A DNA stretch of 64,000 bases from Hydrogenophilales bacterium 16-61-112 (GTDB taxonomy: Bacteria; Pseudomonadota; Gammaproteobacteria; Burkholderiales; Thiobacillaceae), in the NCBI GenBank assembly GCA_002257045.1, contig NCHD01000005.1, forward strand, positions 1 through 64,000. The letters are read 5' to 3'. Of this stretch, positions 47,012-54,923 are shown piece after piece. Both the position numbers and the translations under genes were made by a program. Below the pieces are notes generated by a model. That model saw only the letters and a program-made list of their open reading frames with translations. It was not told where the DNA came from and searched no databases. Within the stretch, counting starts at the first letter, position 1. Every line of letters begins with the position of its first letter.

Positions 47012-47617
47012 ATGAGCCAGGAAGTTGATGGACACAAAATGAACCCCAGTAAACGCAAATTTCTGATTGCCGCAACCAGTGCAGTCGGCGGTGTTGCTGC
47101 TGCGGCCGTCGTTATCCCCATGGTGCTCAGCATGCAGCCGAGCCAGCGTGCCAAGGCTGCAGGCGCGCCGGTCGAGGTGGATATCAGCAAGGTTGAGCCG
47201 GGCATGCTGCTGACGGTCGAATGGCGTGGCAAGCCGGTGTGGATCGTCAATCGCACCAAGGAAATGCTCGCCAAGTTGCCCACCATCGATGGCATGCTGA
47301 CCGATCCAAAAAGCGAGCAGCCGCAACAGCCGGCTTATTGCACCAATTCCACCCGCTCAATCAAGCCGGAATACCTGGTTGCGGTCGGTATTTGCACGCA
47401 CCTGGGGTGTTCGCCGACTTTCCGTCCGGAAGTGGGTGCTGCCGATCTGGGCGGAGACTGGCCGGGCGGCTTTTTCTGCCCCTGCCATGGCTCGCGTTTT
47501 GACCTTGCCGCACGCGTCTTCAAGAATGTCCCCGCCCCGACCAATCTGGTCATTCCGCCTCATCAATACCTCAGCGACGCCAAACTGCTGATCGGTGTGG
47601 ACGCAAAAGGAGCTTAA
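47012..47617 (+). CDS. petA: Ubiquinol-cytochrome c reductase iron-sulfur (Rieske) subunit
   Basis: 2Fe-2S subunit of the cytochrome bc1 complex that takes electrons from quinol. An N-terminal twin-arginine-like segment (KRKFLIAATSAVGG) with a membrane helix at about 18-40 anchors it. Cluster ligands are Cys128 and His130 in CTHLGC and Cys156 and His159 in CPCHGS. At 201 residues it is normal length. petB follows 3 bp later. Confidence 0.97.
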   Translation: MSQEVDGHKMNPSKRKFLIAATSAVGGVAAAAVVIPMVLSMQPSQRAKAAGAPVEVDISKVEPGMLLTVEWRGKPVWIVNRTKEMLAKLPTIDGMLTDPKSEQPQQPAYCTNSTRSIKPEYLVAVGICTHLGCSPTFRPEVGAADLGGDWPGGFFCPCHGSRFDLAARVFKNVPAPTNLVIPPHQYLSDAKLLIGVDAKGA

Positions 47618-47620
47618 AGA

Positions 47621-48856
47621 ATGTCTGCCCTGCAAAAAATGATGGGTTGGGTCGATGACCGATTCCCGCTCACCGCAACGTACAAGGCGCACCTGTCCGA
47701 GTATTACGCACCCAAAAACTTCAACTTCTGGTATTTCTTCGGCTCGCTGGCGCTGCTGGTGCTGGTGCTGCAGATCGTCACCGGCATTTTCCTGACCATG
47801 AACTACAAGCCGGACGCAGAACTGGCTTTTGCTTCCGTCGAGTACATCATGCGCGACGTCGACTGGGGCTGGCTGATTCGCTACATGCACTCCACCGGCG
47901 CGTCGATGTTCTTTGTCGTCGTCTATCTGCACATGTTCCGCGGCCTGATGTACGGTTCCTACCGCAAGCCGCGCGAACTGATCTGGATTTTTGGCGTGAT
48001 GATCTATCTGGCACTGATGGCCGAAGCCTTCCTCGGTTACCTGCTGCCTTGGGGTCAGATGTCTTACTGGGGCGCCCAGGTGATCGTCAACCTGTTCGCC
48101 GCCGTGCCCTTTATCGGTGAAGACCTGTCGATCTGGATTCGTGGCGACTACGTCATTGGTGACGCCACGCTGAACCGCTTCTTCGCTTTCCACGTCATTG
48201 CCCTGCCGCTGGTGCTGCTGGGCCTGGTGGTGGTGCACCTGGTGGCGCTGCACGAAGTCGGTTCCAACAACCCCGATGGTGTCGAGATCAAGAAACACAA
48301 GGATCCGGTCACCCACATTCCGCTTGATGGCATTCCTTTCCACCCGTACTACACGGTGAAGGACATCGTGGGTGTGATCGTCTTCCTGATGGTTTTCTCG
48401 GCGATCCTGTTCTTCGCGCCGGAAATGGGCGGCTACTTCCTCGAAGCAGCCAACTTCGTGCCGGCCGATCCGCTGAAGACACCGGAGCACATCGCGCCGT
48501 TGTGGTACTTCACCCCGTTCTACGCGATTCTGCGTGCGGTGCCGCCGCTGTTTGGCTCGCAGTTCCCCGGCGTGGTGGCAATGGGCATGTCGATCGTGCT
48601 GATGTTCTTCCTTCCGTGGCTGGACCGCAGCAAGGTCAAGTCGATCCGCTATCGCGGTCCGATTTACAAAGTCGCACTGGCGTTGTTCATCATCTCCTTT
48701 ATCGGCTTGGGCTATCTTGGCCTGCTGCCGTCCACTCCGGTGGCGACGATTTTTGCCCAGGTATTCTCAGTGATTTACTTCCTGTTTTTCCTGCTGATGC
48801 CCTGGTATACCTCGATTGATAAAACCAAACCGGAACCAGAAAGGGTGACTGGCTAA
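47621..48856 (+). CDS. petB: Cytochrome b subunit of bc1 complex
   Basis: Eight-helix membrane subunit with two b hemes and both quinone sites. Heme and Qo regions are visible: RYMHSTGASMFFVVVYLHMFRG, GYLLPWGQMSYWGA and FHVIALPLVLLGLVVVHLVALHEVG, plus PEWY-equivalent APLWYFTPFYA. At 411 residues it is full length. It is directly followed by petC with no gap. Confidence 0.97.
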   Translation: MSALQKMMGWVDDRFPLTATYKAHLSEYYAPKNFNFWYFFGSLALLVLVLQIVTGIFLTMNYKPDAELAFASVEYIMRDVDWGWLIRYMHSTGASMFFVVVYLHMFRGLMYGSYRKPRELIWIFGVMIYLALMAEAFLGYLLPWGQMSYWGAQVIVNLFAAVPFIGEDLSIWIRGDYVIGDATLNRFFAFHVIALPLVLLGLVVVHLVALHEVGSNNPDGVEIKKHKDPVTHIPLDGIPFHPYYTVKDIVGVIVFLMVFSAILFFAPEMGGYFLEAANFVPADPLKTPEHIAPLWYFTPFYAILRAVPPLFGSQFPGVVAMGMSIVLMFFLPWLDRSKVKSIRYRGPIYKVALALFIISFIGLGYLGLLPSTPVATIFAQVFSVIYFLFFLLMPWYTSIDKTKPEPERVTG

Positions 48857-49597
48857 ATGAAACGCTTGAAGAACTTTCTTTTATTGCTGGCGGCTGCTCC
48901 CGTTCTGGCTTTTGCATCGGGCGCGGGTCCTCATCTCGATAAAGCCCCGGTCAACCTGGCCGATCAGGATTCGTTGCAGCGTGGCGCACGTATGTTCGTC
49001 AATTACTGTCTTAACTGTCATAGCGCCAGCGCCATGCGTTACTCGCGCTTGCAGGACATTGGCCTGAGCGAAGACCAGATCAAGGAGAACCTGCTGTTTG
49101 CCAGCGAAAAGCCGGGCGAACTGATGAAAATCAGCATGCCCAAGGCTGAAGCCAAGGCCTGGTTTGGTGCTGCGCCTCCCGACCTCAGCGTGATTGCCCG
49201 TTCGCGCGGAGCAGACTGGTTGTATACCTATCTGCGCGGCTTTTACCGCGACGACAGCCGCGCCACTGGCTGGAACAACACCGTGTTCGACAAGGTCGGC
49301 ATGCCGCATGTGATGTGGAGCCTGCAGGGTGAACAGATTGCTCACTACAAGACCGTTGTCGATCATGAAGGCAAGGAGACGCATGTCTTCGATCGCTTTG
49401 AGTTGATCAAGCCCGGCACAGTCACCCTGGCAGAGTACGATGCCCAGGTCGGCGATCTGGTCAACTACCTGGTCTGGATGGGCGAGCCTGCGCAGCTTCA
49501 GCGTAAAAAGCTGGGCATCATCGTTCTGGTGTTTCTGGGGATCTTCTTCGTGGTGGCCTACTACCTGAAGAAAGAGTTCTGGAAAGACATACACTGA
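48857..49597 (+). CDS. petC: Cytochrome c1 subunit of bc1 complex
   Basis: Heme c subunit passing electrons from the Rieske protein to cytochrome c. Signal peptide to about residue 21, covalent heme site Cys51-Leu-Asn-Cys54-His55, axial Met region in MPHVMWSLQG, and a C-terminal membrane anchor (LGIIVLVFLGIFFVVAYYL). At 246 residues it is typical. It ends the petABC operon; a terminator follows at 49614. Confidence 0.96.
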   Translation: MKRLKNFLLLLAAAPVLAFASGAGPHLDKAPVNLADQDSLQRGARMFVNYCLNCHSASAMRYSRLQDIGLSEDQIKENLLFASEKPGELMKISMPKAEAKAWFGAAPPDLSVIARSRGADWLYTYLRGFYRDDSRATGWNNTVFDKVGMPHVMWSLQGEQIAHYKTVVDHEGKETHVFDRFELIKPGTVTLAEYDAQVGDLVNYLVWMGEPAQLQRKKLGIIVLVFLGIFFVVAYYLKKEFWKDIH

Positions 49598-49613
49598 TCC
49601 TGCTTGCTCGTTA

Positions 49614-49648
49614 GTCAACAGCCGGACTGTGTCCGGCTGTTGACGTTT
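49614..49648 (+). terminator. Terminator after petABC
   Basis: Perfect 14-bp stem GTCAACAGCCGGAC / GTCCGGCTGTTGAC with a 3-nt loop (TGT) and a short TTT tail. Confidence 0.8.
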
Positions 49649-49691
49649 AAAGCATCAAACACACGCAACATCACAACTAGGGACCCCCGCC

Positions 49692-50109
49692 ATGATGACC
49701 TTGTACTCAGGCAGCACTTGCCCTTACAGCCACCGCTGCCGCATCGTCCTGTTTGAAAAAGACATGGACTTTGAAGTCATCGATGGTGCTGTTCAACTTC
49801 GAGCATGACCTGTTCACCCACGTCGACACCCTGCAGCATTCGCTCGGCAAGGCATCCGACAAAGCGCGTGTGGAAATTCGTGACAGCCTGTCGCAACTGT
49901 CGCCCATCCTCACCAAGCAGAAGTACCTGATGAACGACGAGTTCTCCATGCTGGACGTAGCCATTGCGCCGCTGTTGTGGCGGCTCGAGCATTACGGCAT
50001 CGAACTGCCCAAGGTTGCCGCACCGGTACTCAAATACCGCGAGCGACTGTTCAGCCGTCCTGCTTTCATCAGTGCGCTGACGCCGACCGAAAAAGCGCTG
50101 CGCAAGTAA
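49692..50109 (+). pseudogene. sspA: Stringent starvation protein A, internal deletion and frameshift
   Basis: GST-fold RNA polymerase-associated protein. The gene starts normally (MMTLYSGSTCPYSHRCRIVLFEK) and runs to FEVID at about 49785. The next family-like sequence, VLFNFEHDLFTHVDTL, is in a different frame and continues to 50109 with the C-terminal helical domain (DEFSMLDVAIAPLLWRLEHYGIELP). About 55-65 residues, the second half of the thioredoxin-like domain, are absent exactly at the frame change. Read in frame, the product stops after about 39 residues. Position between petC and sspB is standard. Confidence 0.85.
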
Positions 50110-50126
50110 TCAAACGGGGATAGCGG

Positions 50127-50534
50127 GTGGCCGACCTTTCAACCAAGCCTTATCTGATTCGTGCCCTGTATGAGTGGTGCACGGATTCGGGTTACACCCC
50201 GCAACTTCTGGTTTCGGTGGATGCGCACACCCGGGTGCCGATGGGTTTCGTAAAAGATGGCCAGATTGTGCTGAATGTCAGCGCAGGCGCCACCCGCAAC
50301 CTTATGCTGGATAACGACTGGATCCAGTTTTCCGCGCGTTTTGGCGGCGTTTCCCATGAAATTTCTATCCCGGTTGAACGGGTAGCGGCCATTTTTGCGC
50401 GTGAAAACGGCCAGGGGCTGCATTTCGAGCCTGTCGATGCCGTTCCGCCACCGCCCGATCAGGTGGCGCCTGAACCCACCGGCGAAGCGCCCGTTCCGCC
50501 CAAAGGCAGACCCTCGCTTAAAGTCGTCAAGTAA
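50127..50534 (+). CDS. sspB: ClpXP protease specificity-enhancing factor SspB
   Basis: Adaptor that delivers ssrA-tagged proteins to ClpXP. The folded domain (about 1-100) has KPYLIRALYEWC, GFVKDGQIVLNVSAGATRNL and FSARFGGVSHEISIP. A flexible proline-rich linker and a conserved C-terminal tail (GRPSLKVVK) that docks on ClpX complete the 135 residues. It starts 17 bp after the damaged sspA. Confidence 0.95.
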   Translation: MADLSTKPYLIRALYEWCTDSGYTPQLLVSVDAHTRVPMGFVKDGQIVLNVSAGATRNLMLDNDWIQFSARFGGVSHEISIPVERVAAIFARENGQGLHFEPVDAVPPPPDQVAPEPTGEAPVPPKGRPSLKVVK

Positions 50535-50537
50535 TTC

Positions 50538-50565
50538 TTCAACTTGCGTGCGGGATCGTTATAAT
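50538..50565 (+). promoter_or_regulatory. Promoter for tRNA-Thr
   Basis: TTCAAC (50538-50543) and perfect TATAAT (50560-50565) separated by 16 bp; start near 50572, just before the tRNA. Confidence 0.55.
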
Positions 50566-50574
50566 CTCGCCCGC

Positions 50575-50649
50575 GCCGCTTTAGCTCAGGGGTAGAGCAA
50601 CCGCCTTGTAAGCGGTAGGTCGTCAGTTCGAATCCGACAAGCGGCACCA
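50575..50649 (+). tRNA. tRNA-Thr (anticodon TGT)
   Basis: Acceptor GCCGCTT (50575-50581) pairs with AAGCGGC (50639-50645), followed by ACCA. Anticodon stem ACCGC/GCGGT encloses CTTGTAA, anticodon TGT. T-arm GTTCGAATC is standard. An integrase gene of the P4/tRNA-targeting type follows, so this tRNA is probably the attachment site. Confidence 0.97.
50627..50649 (+). repeat. Putative attL (3' end of tRNA-Thr)
   Basis: The last 23 bases of the tRNA, from TTCGAATCC to CACCA, recur in degenerate form at 57743-57764, the expected arrangement for an element inserted in a tRNA 3' end. Confidence 0.5.
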
Positions 50650-50684
50650 CTAATACGTTTCACCCAGCATCATGAAGTAACCGG

Positions 50685-50717
50685 AACCCGCATCTAGCAA
50701 TGGATTGCGGGTTTTTT
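50685..50717 (+). terminator. Terminator downstream of tRNA-Thr
   Basis: AACCCGCA (50685-50692) pairs with TGCGGGTT (50706-50713), followed by four T residues. Would end the tRNA transcript inside the element. Confidence 0.75.
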
Positions 50718-50836
50718 GTTGTTTCACGCCGCAACATGGCATAGCATGGAAATACCGTCTATCTGACGGTACGTATGCGCGGTATGTGACATGCCGTCAA
50801 ATCGCCTACCGCCAAAACCCGTGAAAGGTAACTGCC

Positions 50837-52066
50837 ATGCCGCTATCCGACCAGGCAGCAAAGAAAGCCAAGCCAGCCGACAAGCCCTACAAGATGACCG
50901 ATGAAAAGGGGCTGTATCTGCTGGTGAATGCTGCCGGCAAGTATTGGCGGATGGATTACCGCCACGATGGCAAGCGCAAGACTCTGGCGCTGGGGGTCTA
51001 TCCAGACGTGAGCCTTGCCCGCGCCCGTGAGAAGCGCGACGAAGCCCGCACCCTGCTGGCGGATGGCACAGACCCAAGCGAAGCGCGCAAGCATCGCAAG
51101 CTGGCTGATATGGCCGCCAGTGCAAACAGTTTTGAGGCCGTCGCACGTGAATGGCACGCTGGCAAGTCGAAGTCGTGGGCGAAGGTGACAGCCGACAAAG
51201 CCATGACCCACCTGCAAGCCTATGCATTCCCCGAGGTGGGGCACTTGCCTGTCGCCAGCGTAAAGGCGGCACACCTGCTGGCGATGCTGCGCAAGATTGA
51301 GTCCAAGGGCATCGCCTACACCGCCACCCGCTTGCGGGAAATGTGCGGGCAGGTATTCCGTTATGCCGTGGCGACCGGCAGGGCGGAAGATAACCCGGCT
51401 GCGCACCTGCTGGGGGCAATGCAAAAGCCCGCCACCACCCACCGGCCAGCCATTACCGAACGGCGCGAGTTTGGCGCTTTCCTGCGTGATCTGCGGGCGG
51501 CCACCGGCTTTGAGCCTGTTACACGGTATGCGGCCTATTTCGCCATGCTGACGATGGTGCGGGCGCAAGAGTTTCGCTTTGCACGCTGGGAGGAAATAGA
51601 CGTTGAGGCGCGGGAATGGAAAGTGCCAGCGCATCGTATGAAGGTCGGCAAGACACTGCCAGCGCACACCGTTCCCTTGTCACGACAGGCGCTTGAGTTG
51701 CTGGACGAACTGCGCTTGCTGACCGGACACACCCCATTTCTGTTTCCCAAGTCCAAGGGCTACGGCGAAGCCGAAGTCATATCCGAAAACACCGTCGGCA
51801 AGCTGTTGAACAATCTGGGCTACCAAGGCCGCCAGTGCGTGCATGGCTTTCGCGCGTCGGCGCGCTCGATCCTGAGCGAGCAGGGTTGGAGTGTGGAAGC
51901 GATGGAACGCCAGTTAGACCACAAGGAAGCCAGCGGCACCGTGGCAGCCTACGCCCGCAGCCAGCATCTGCCCGAGCGGCGCAAGATGATGCAGCAATGG
52001 GCTGATACCTGCGACGCGCTTGAGGCGGGTGGGGAAGTGATAACGCTGCATGACAAGACGGCGTGA
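50837..52066 (+). CDS. Tyrosine-type site-specific integrase
   Basis: P4-family integrase of 409 residues. The N-terminal DUF4102-type domain contains KMTDEKGLYLLVNAAGKYWRMDYRH split over residues 20-45, then a SAM-like core-binding domain. The catalytic domain has the first Arg in MVRAQEFRFARWEEID, HGFRASARSIL (His and Arg) and LDHKEASGTVAAYARSQ with the nucleophilic Tyr. Adjacent to tRNA-Thr, which such integrases commonly target. All catalytic residues appear intact even though the right-end repeat is degenerate. Confidence 0.93.
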   Translation: MPLSDQAAKKAKPADKPYKMTDEKGLYLLVNAAGKYWRMDYRHDGKRKTLALGVYPDVSLARAREKRDEARTLLADGTDPSEARKHRKLADMAASANSFEAVAREWHAGKSKSWAKVTADKAMTHLQAYAFPEVGHLPVASVKAAHLLAMLRKIESKGIAYTATRLREMCGQVFRYAVATGRAEDNPAAHLLGAMQKPATTHRPAITERREFGAFLRDLRAATGFEPVTRYAAYFAMLTMVRAQEFRFARWEEIDVEAREWKVPAHRMKVGKTLPAHTVPLSRQALELLDELRLLTGHTPFLFPKSKGYGEAEVISENTVGKLLNNLGYQGRQCVHGFRASARSILSEQGWSVEAMERQLDHKEASGTVAAYARSQHLPERRKMMQQWADTCDALEAGGEVITLHDKTA

Positions 52067-52072
52067 TGTTAC

Positions 52073-52101
52073 TTGCGAAACGGACAATTGTGTCCGACAA
52101 T
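52073..52101 (+). promoter_or_regulatory. hicAB promoter with overlapping palindromic operator
   Basis: TTGCGA (52073-52078) and GACAAT (52096-52101) with a 17-bp spacer. Between them, CGGACA-ATTG-TGTCCG forms a perfect-armed palindrome, and ATTGT/ACAAT a second one, suited to autorepression by the HicB helix-turn-helix. Confidence 0.5.
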
Positions 52102-52114
52102 GCGGGGCAGGGTC

Positions 52115-52330
52115 ATGAAAGGTAGCGAGTTCATCAAACGGGTTCAAAAACTTGCCAAGGCGCGTGGCGTGCTGTGTTCATGGCACGCCGACATGGGAAA
52201 AGGTTCGCATGGCGTACTGAAGTTTGGTGACGCTAGAACCGTCGTCCGCAACCCCAAAGACGAACTCAAGACCGGCACCTATCACGCCATGCTGAAGCAA
52301 CTCGAACTGACCGAGAAAGACCTGTTCTAG
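52115..52330 (+). CDS. hicA: HicA-type mRNA interferase toxin
   Basis: Small toxin of 71 residues with a double-stranded-RNA-binding-like fold. It starts KGSEFIKRVQKLAKARG; the catalytic His is in MGKGSHGVLKFG; it ends with the ELKTGTYHAMLKQL helix. It is followed 9 bp later by hicB, in the classical toxin-first order. The ATG at 52115 was chosen over a longer upstream frame that would include the operator. Confidence 0.87.
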   Translation: MKGSEFIKRVQKLAKARGVLCSWHADMGKGSHGVLKFGDARTVVRNPKDELKTGTYHAMLKQLELTEKDLF

Positions 52331-52339
52331 GAGAACACC

Positions 52340-52768
52340 ATGCAGCGATTCGCTTATCCGGTTGCACTCACGCCCGACGCAGCCGACGGCGGCTTTACCG
52401 TCACTTGTCGGGATATTCCTGAAGCCATTACCCAAGGCGATGATTGGGAGTCTGCTATCGAAGCCGCAGAAGGCGCGCTAGAGGCAGCCGTTGAAATGCG
52501 CATCGCCGACAGCATGGTCATCCCCTTGCCGAGCAAGCCGCGCAAGGACGAGCAACTTATCGGGTTGCCGGTGGCTATAGCCATGAAGGCCGCCATTTAC
52601 CTGGCAATGGCCGAGCAGGGGGTGAGCAAGTCTGATCTTGCGCGGCGTATGCAGCTTGACGAGAAGGAAGCGCGGCGCATCCTCGATCCCCGGCACGCTA
52701 CCCGTGTGGGCACGCTGGAACGTGCGCTGCACGCCTTGGGCAAGCGGGCGGAAGTGGTGGTGGCGTGA
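52340..52768 (+). CDS. hicB: HicB-type antitoxin with C-terminal HTH
   Basis: Antitoxin of 142 residues. The N-terminal HicB fold has GGFTVTCRDIPEAITQGD and ESAIEAAEGALEAA. The C-terminal helix-turn-helix (GVSKSDLARRMQLDEKEARRI) should bind the palindrome upstream of hicA. A ribosome binding site (AGGAG) lies in the 9-bp hicA-hicB gap. Confidence 0.88.
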   Translation: MQRFAYPVALTPDAADGGFTVTCRDIPEAITQGDDWESAIEAAEGALEAAVEMRIADSMVIPLPSKPRKDEQLIGLPVAIAMKAAIYLAMAEQGVSKSDLARRMQLDEKEARRILDPRHATRVGTLERALHALGKRAEVVVA

Positions 52769-52806
52769 TGCTTTCCGTTTACTCTTTGCTTGAAGGGGTT
52801 GGAACG

Positions 52807-53109
52807 ATGAAAACTCTGTCGGAAGTTAAAGCTGGTCTATTGAAGGACACGGCTACCCGCGAATCTTATGCAGCACTGGAAGACGAATTTTCCATCGCGC
52901 ACGAACTCATCGCTGCCCGCCTGAAGGCCGGGCTGACGCAGATCGAAGTCGCCGAGCGCATGGGCACCAAGCAATCCGTTATCGCCCGAATGGAAAGCGG
53001 CCGAACGCTACCTTCGCTGCGCACGCTGTCACGTTACGCACAGGCGATAGGTTTCACGGCGACGGTGAAGCTGACGCGGGATCGGCCGGACAGGAAAACC
53101 GCCGCCTGA
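52807..53109 (+). CDS. XRE-family regulator, HigA-like orphan antitoxin
   Basis: Protein of 100 residues with a Cro/C1-type helix-turn-helix (LKAGLTQIEVAERMGTKQS...MESGRTLPSL). Its N-terminal leader, KTLSEVKAGLL, is like HigA antitoxins, whose toxin gene normally lies just upstream. Here hicB lies upstream and no HigB-like frame is visible, so it is an orphan or serves the element as a regulator. An in-frame GTG at 52765 overlapping hicB was rejected. Confidence 0.75.
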   Translation: MKTLSEVKAGLLKDTATRESYAALEDEFSIAHELIAARLKAGLTQIEVAERMGTKQSVIARMESGRTLPSLRTLSRYAQAIGFTATVKLTRDRPDRKTAA

Positions 53110-53222
53110 TTACATCGAAGCGCATAACGAGTTTGCTACGCCTAGCCCGACGGGGCGAAAACCGGGACACCCTTACCCGGCTGGCGTGGCTTCTGCTTAG
53201 GGGGCGTGAAAGGGAGCGCAAT

Positions 53223-54152
53223 ATGGAAAAAAAAGAACCTTCAACAATTCTTGAGCGATTGTCGAAAGAAGGCTTCCCGTTGTCGCAACTTTATGCGGCA
53301 AGAGGCAACGCTAACAGTGCGCCGCTTGCTGATTTGATCCTAGCAAGTGAGCAGATCATGGAACAGTCTATGGAGCCATGGACCTTCAAAAGCTTGGCGC
53401 AAAACGGTCGCGAAGAGTTTATTCGCACCGGCCAGATTTATGAGTTCGATAGGTGGGAGCGGAATGCACAAAGGAGTTTCGCCGAGTGCATAGGCCGTTA
53501 TATCTATTACGAAGAGGCGGAAGGGCTGTTATTTTTCGTTAGAGATGGACACGGGAAATTTCGCGTGGCCCAGCCTGGTGATGAGGCTTATGACTTCGTC
53601 AGACGATTAAACAAAGAAGGGTCTGTATCTGATTTACGATTTATGAAGGCCCCAACTTGGGCGGAAGAATTGTTTCTTGGGCTGCATAATTTTGAAGCCT
53701 ACAAATTGATCTGGTATGACAATTCAGGGGCAGATTGCGAGGCGGCAAAAAAGCTGAAGTCAGATACGGTGATTCGTGAAACTTTGCGAAGAATGGGTAA
53801 GGTGACTGGCCTACCAATAACGAATGAAATGGTGGATACGGCCTCCCAGATGCCGGGCGAAATGCGTAGAGACCACGAGGCGGCGTCTGAAACAGATTCG
53901 AGCGATGTATGCAGCACTGTAACGGTCACACTTCCCCATATGACACAGGCGCTTGCTGCCATATTTGAAATCATGCGGGACAACTGGACGGATTGCGACC
54001 CTAGACGATTACCTAAGCAAGTTAACATCGCCCGAGAAATCGACAGGGCGCTTGGGTGGGGTAAGAGCGGCGATCTAAATGAAGACCCTTCAAGGAATGC
54101 CAAGGTAGTCGCCCAAATAATCAAACCGGACGTCACGCCTGACACTGAATAG
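53223..54152 (+). CDS. Unknown element-encoded protein
   Basis: Protein of 309 residues; I recognise no family. Start ATG at 53223 follows AGGGAG. The first half is helical and charged (ERLSKEGFPLSQLYAARG, GREEFIRTGQIYEFDRWER); the C-terminal part has a helix AALAAIFEIMRDNW-like and REIDRALGWG. Lower GC than the chromosome around it. It stands alone between the HigA-like gene and the AlpA-like gene. Confidence 0.6.
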   Translation: MEKKEPSTILERLSKEGFPLSQLYAARGNANSAPLADLILASEQIMEQSMEPWTFKSLAQNGREEFIRTGQIYEFDRWERNAQRSFAECIGRYIYYEEAEGLLFFVRDGHGKFRVAQPGDEAYDFVRRLNKEGSVSDLRFMKAPTWAEELFLGLHNFEAYKLIWYDNSGADCEAAKKLKSDTVIRETLRRMGKVTGLPITNEMVDTASQMPGEMRRDHEAASETDSSDVCSTVTVTLPHMTQALAAIFEIMRDNWTDCDPRRLPKQVNIAREIDRALGWGKSGDLNEDPSRNAKVVAQIIKPDVTPDTE

Positions 54153-54270
54153 CGCGCGAAACAGGGCACCATGACCCGCTTCCGTGCCCTGCGCACGGAA
54201 CATAAGAATACGCCATGCATTGCCAAGCCATTGTGTGCGCTTGGCTGCTTTTCCACGAAAGGGAAACAGC

Positions 54271-54483
54271 ATGGCGAATCAAATCGCTCCCAACCTCGAC
54301 ACCCTGCCGGACTCCGGCTTCATTTCCTGTAACACGCTTGCAGCCGCACTCGAAACCAGCCTCACAACGATATGGCGCTGGTCGAAATCTGGCAGGCTGC
54401 CAAAACCACACCGCCTGGGTGAAGGAACTACCCGCTGGCGTGTTGGCGAAGTACGCGAAGCACTCTCAAAGCTGGCAGCCTGA
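54271..54483 (+). CDS. AlpA/MerR-like helix-turn-helix DNA-binding protein
   Basis: Protein of 70 residues: GFISCNTLAAALETSLTT followed by IWRWSKSGRLPKPHRLGEGTTRW, the pattern of excisionase/AlpA-type winged helix proteins, which commonly control integrase or replication in integrative elements. ATG at 54271 follows AAAGGGAAA. Confidence 0.7.
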   Translation: MANQIAPNLDTLPDSGFISCNTLAAALETSLTTIWRWSKSGRLPKPHRLGEGTTRWRVGEVREALSKLAA

Positions 54484-54495
54484 GCGGAGCCGACC

Positions 54496-54783
54496 ATGGA
54501 AAAAGAAAAAGGCCACCCGCAGGCAGCCCAAAACACACACGGCGATCATAACGACAACTCAGCTCACACTCAACGCTTGCACCTGCTGGCGGCGTTCGAG
54601 AAGCAACATTCACTGACGACGATTGAAGCCCGGCGCGATCTGGATATTCTGATGCCCGCCGCGCGCGTGTTCGAGTTGCGCGCGATGGGGTATGACATTG
54701 CGACGATTTGGACACAAGGCAAAACCGAGTGCGGGCGCAAGCATCGCATTGCACGCTATGTGTTCAGAAAGGCCGCGCCATGA
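54496..54783 (+). CDS. HTH_39-like helix-turn-helix protein
   Basis: Protein of 95 residues. The C-terminal portion SLTTIEARRDLDILMPAARVFELRAMGYDIAT matches the small phage/plasmid helix-turn-helix domain in which IxELRxxGxxI follows the recognition helix. The N-terminus is a low-complexity Gln/His/Asn-rich segment. It overlaps the next short gene by 4 bp. Confidence 0.65.
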   Translation: MEKEKGHPQAAQNTHGDHNDNSAHTQRLHLLAAFEKQHSLTTIEARRDLDILMPAARVFELRAMGYDIATIWTQGKTECGRKHRIARYVFRKAAP

Positions 54784-54920
54784 ATAGCGAATGGCTGGAA
54801 CACCTGCAATCGCTCTGTGAGCGGTTTTCTCACCTTGGCATGGGGGCTGACCTTGCTGCCTTGTCTTTAATCGAGCTGTGGGGCGTGTACTGCTACTTGT
54901 CCCGGCTGGTGGATGGTTGA
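54780..54920 (+). CDS. Small hypothetical protein (46 residues)
   Basis: Short frame starting at ATG 54780 in an ATGA overlap with the previous gene and ending 3 bp before the next. The sequence is acidic-helical (WLEHLQSLCERFSHLGMGAD). No family recognised; the tight packing supports it being real. Confidence 0.5.
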   Translation: MNSEWLEHLQSLCERFSHLGMGADLAALSLIELWGVYCYLSRLVDG

Positions 54921-54923
54921 GCC

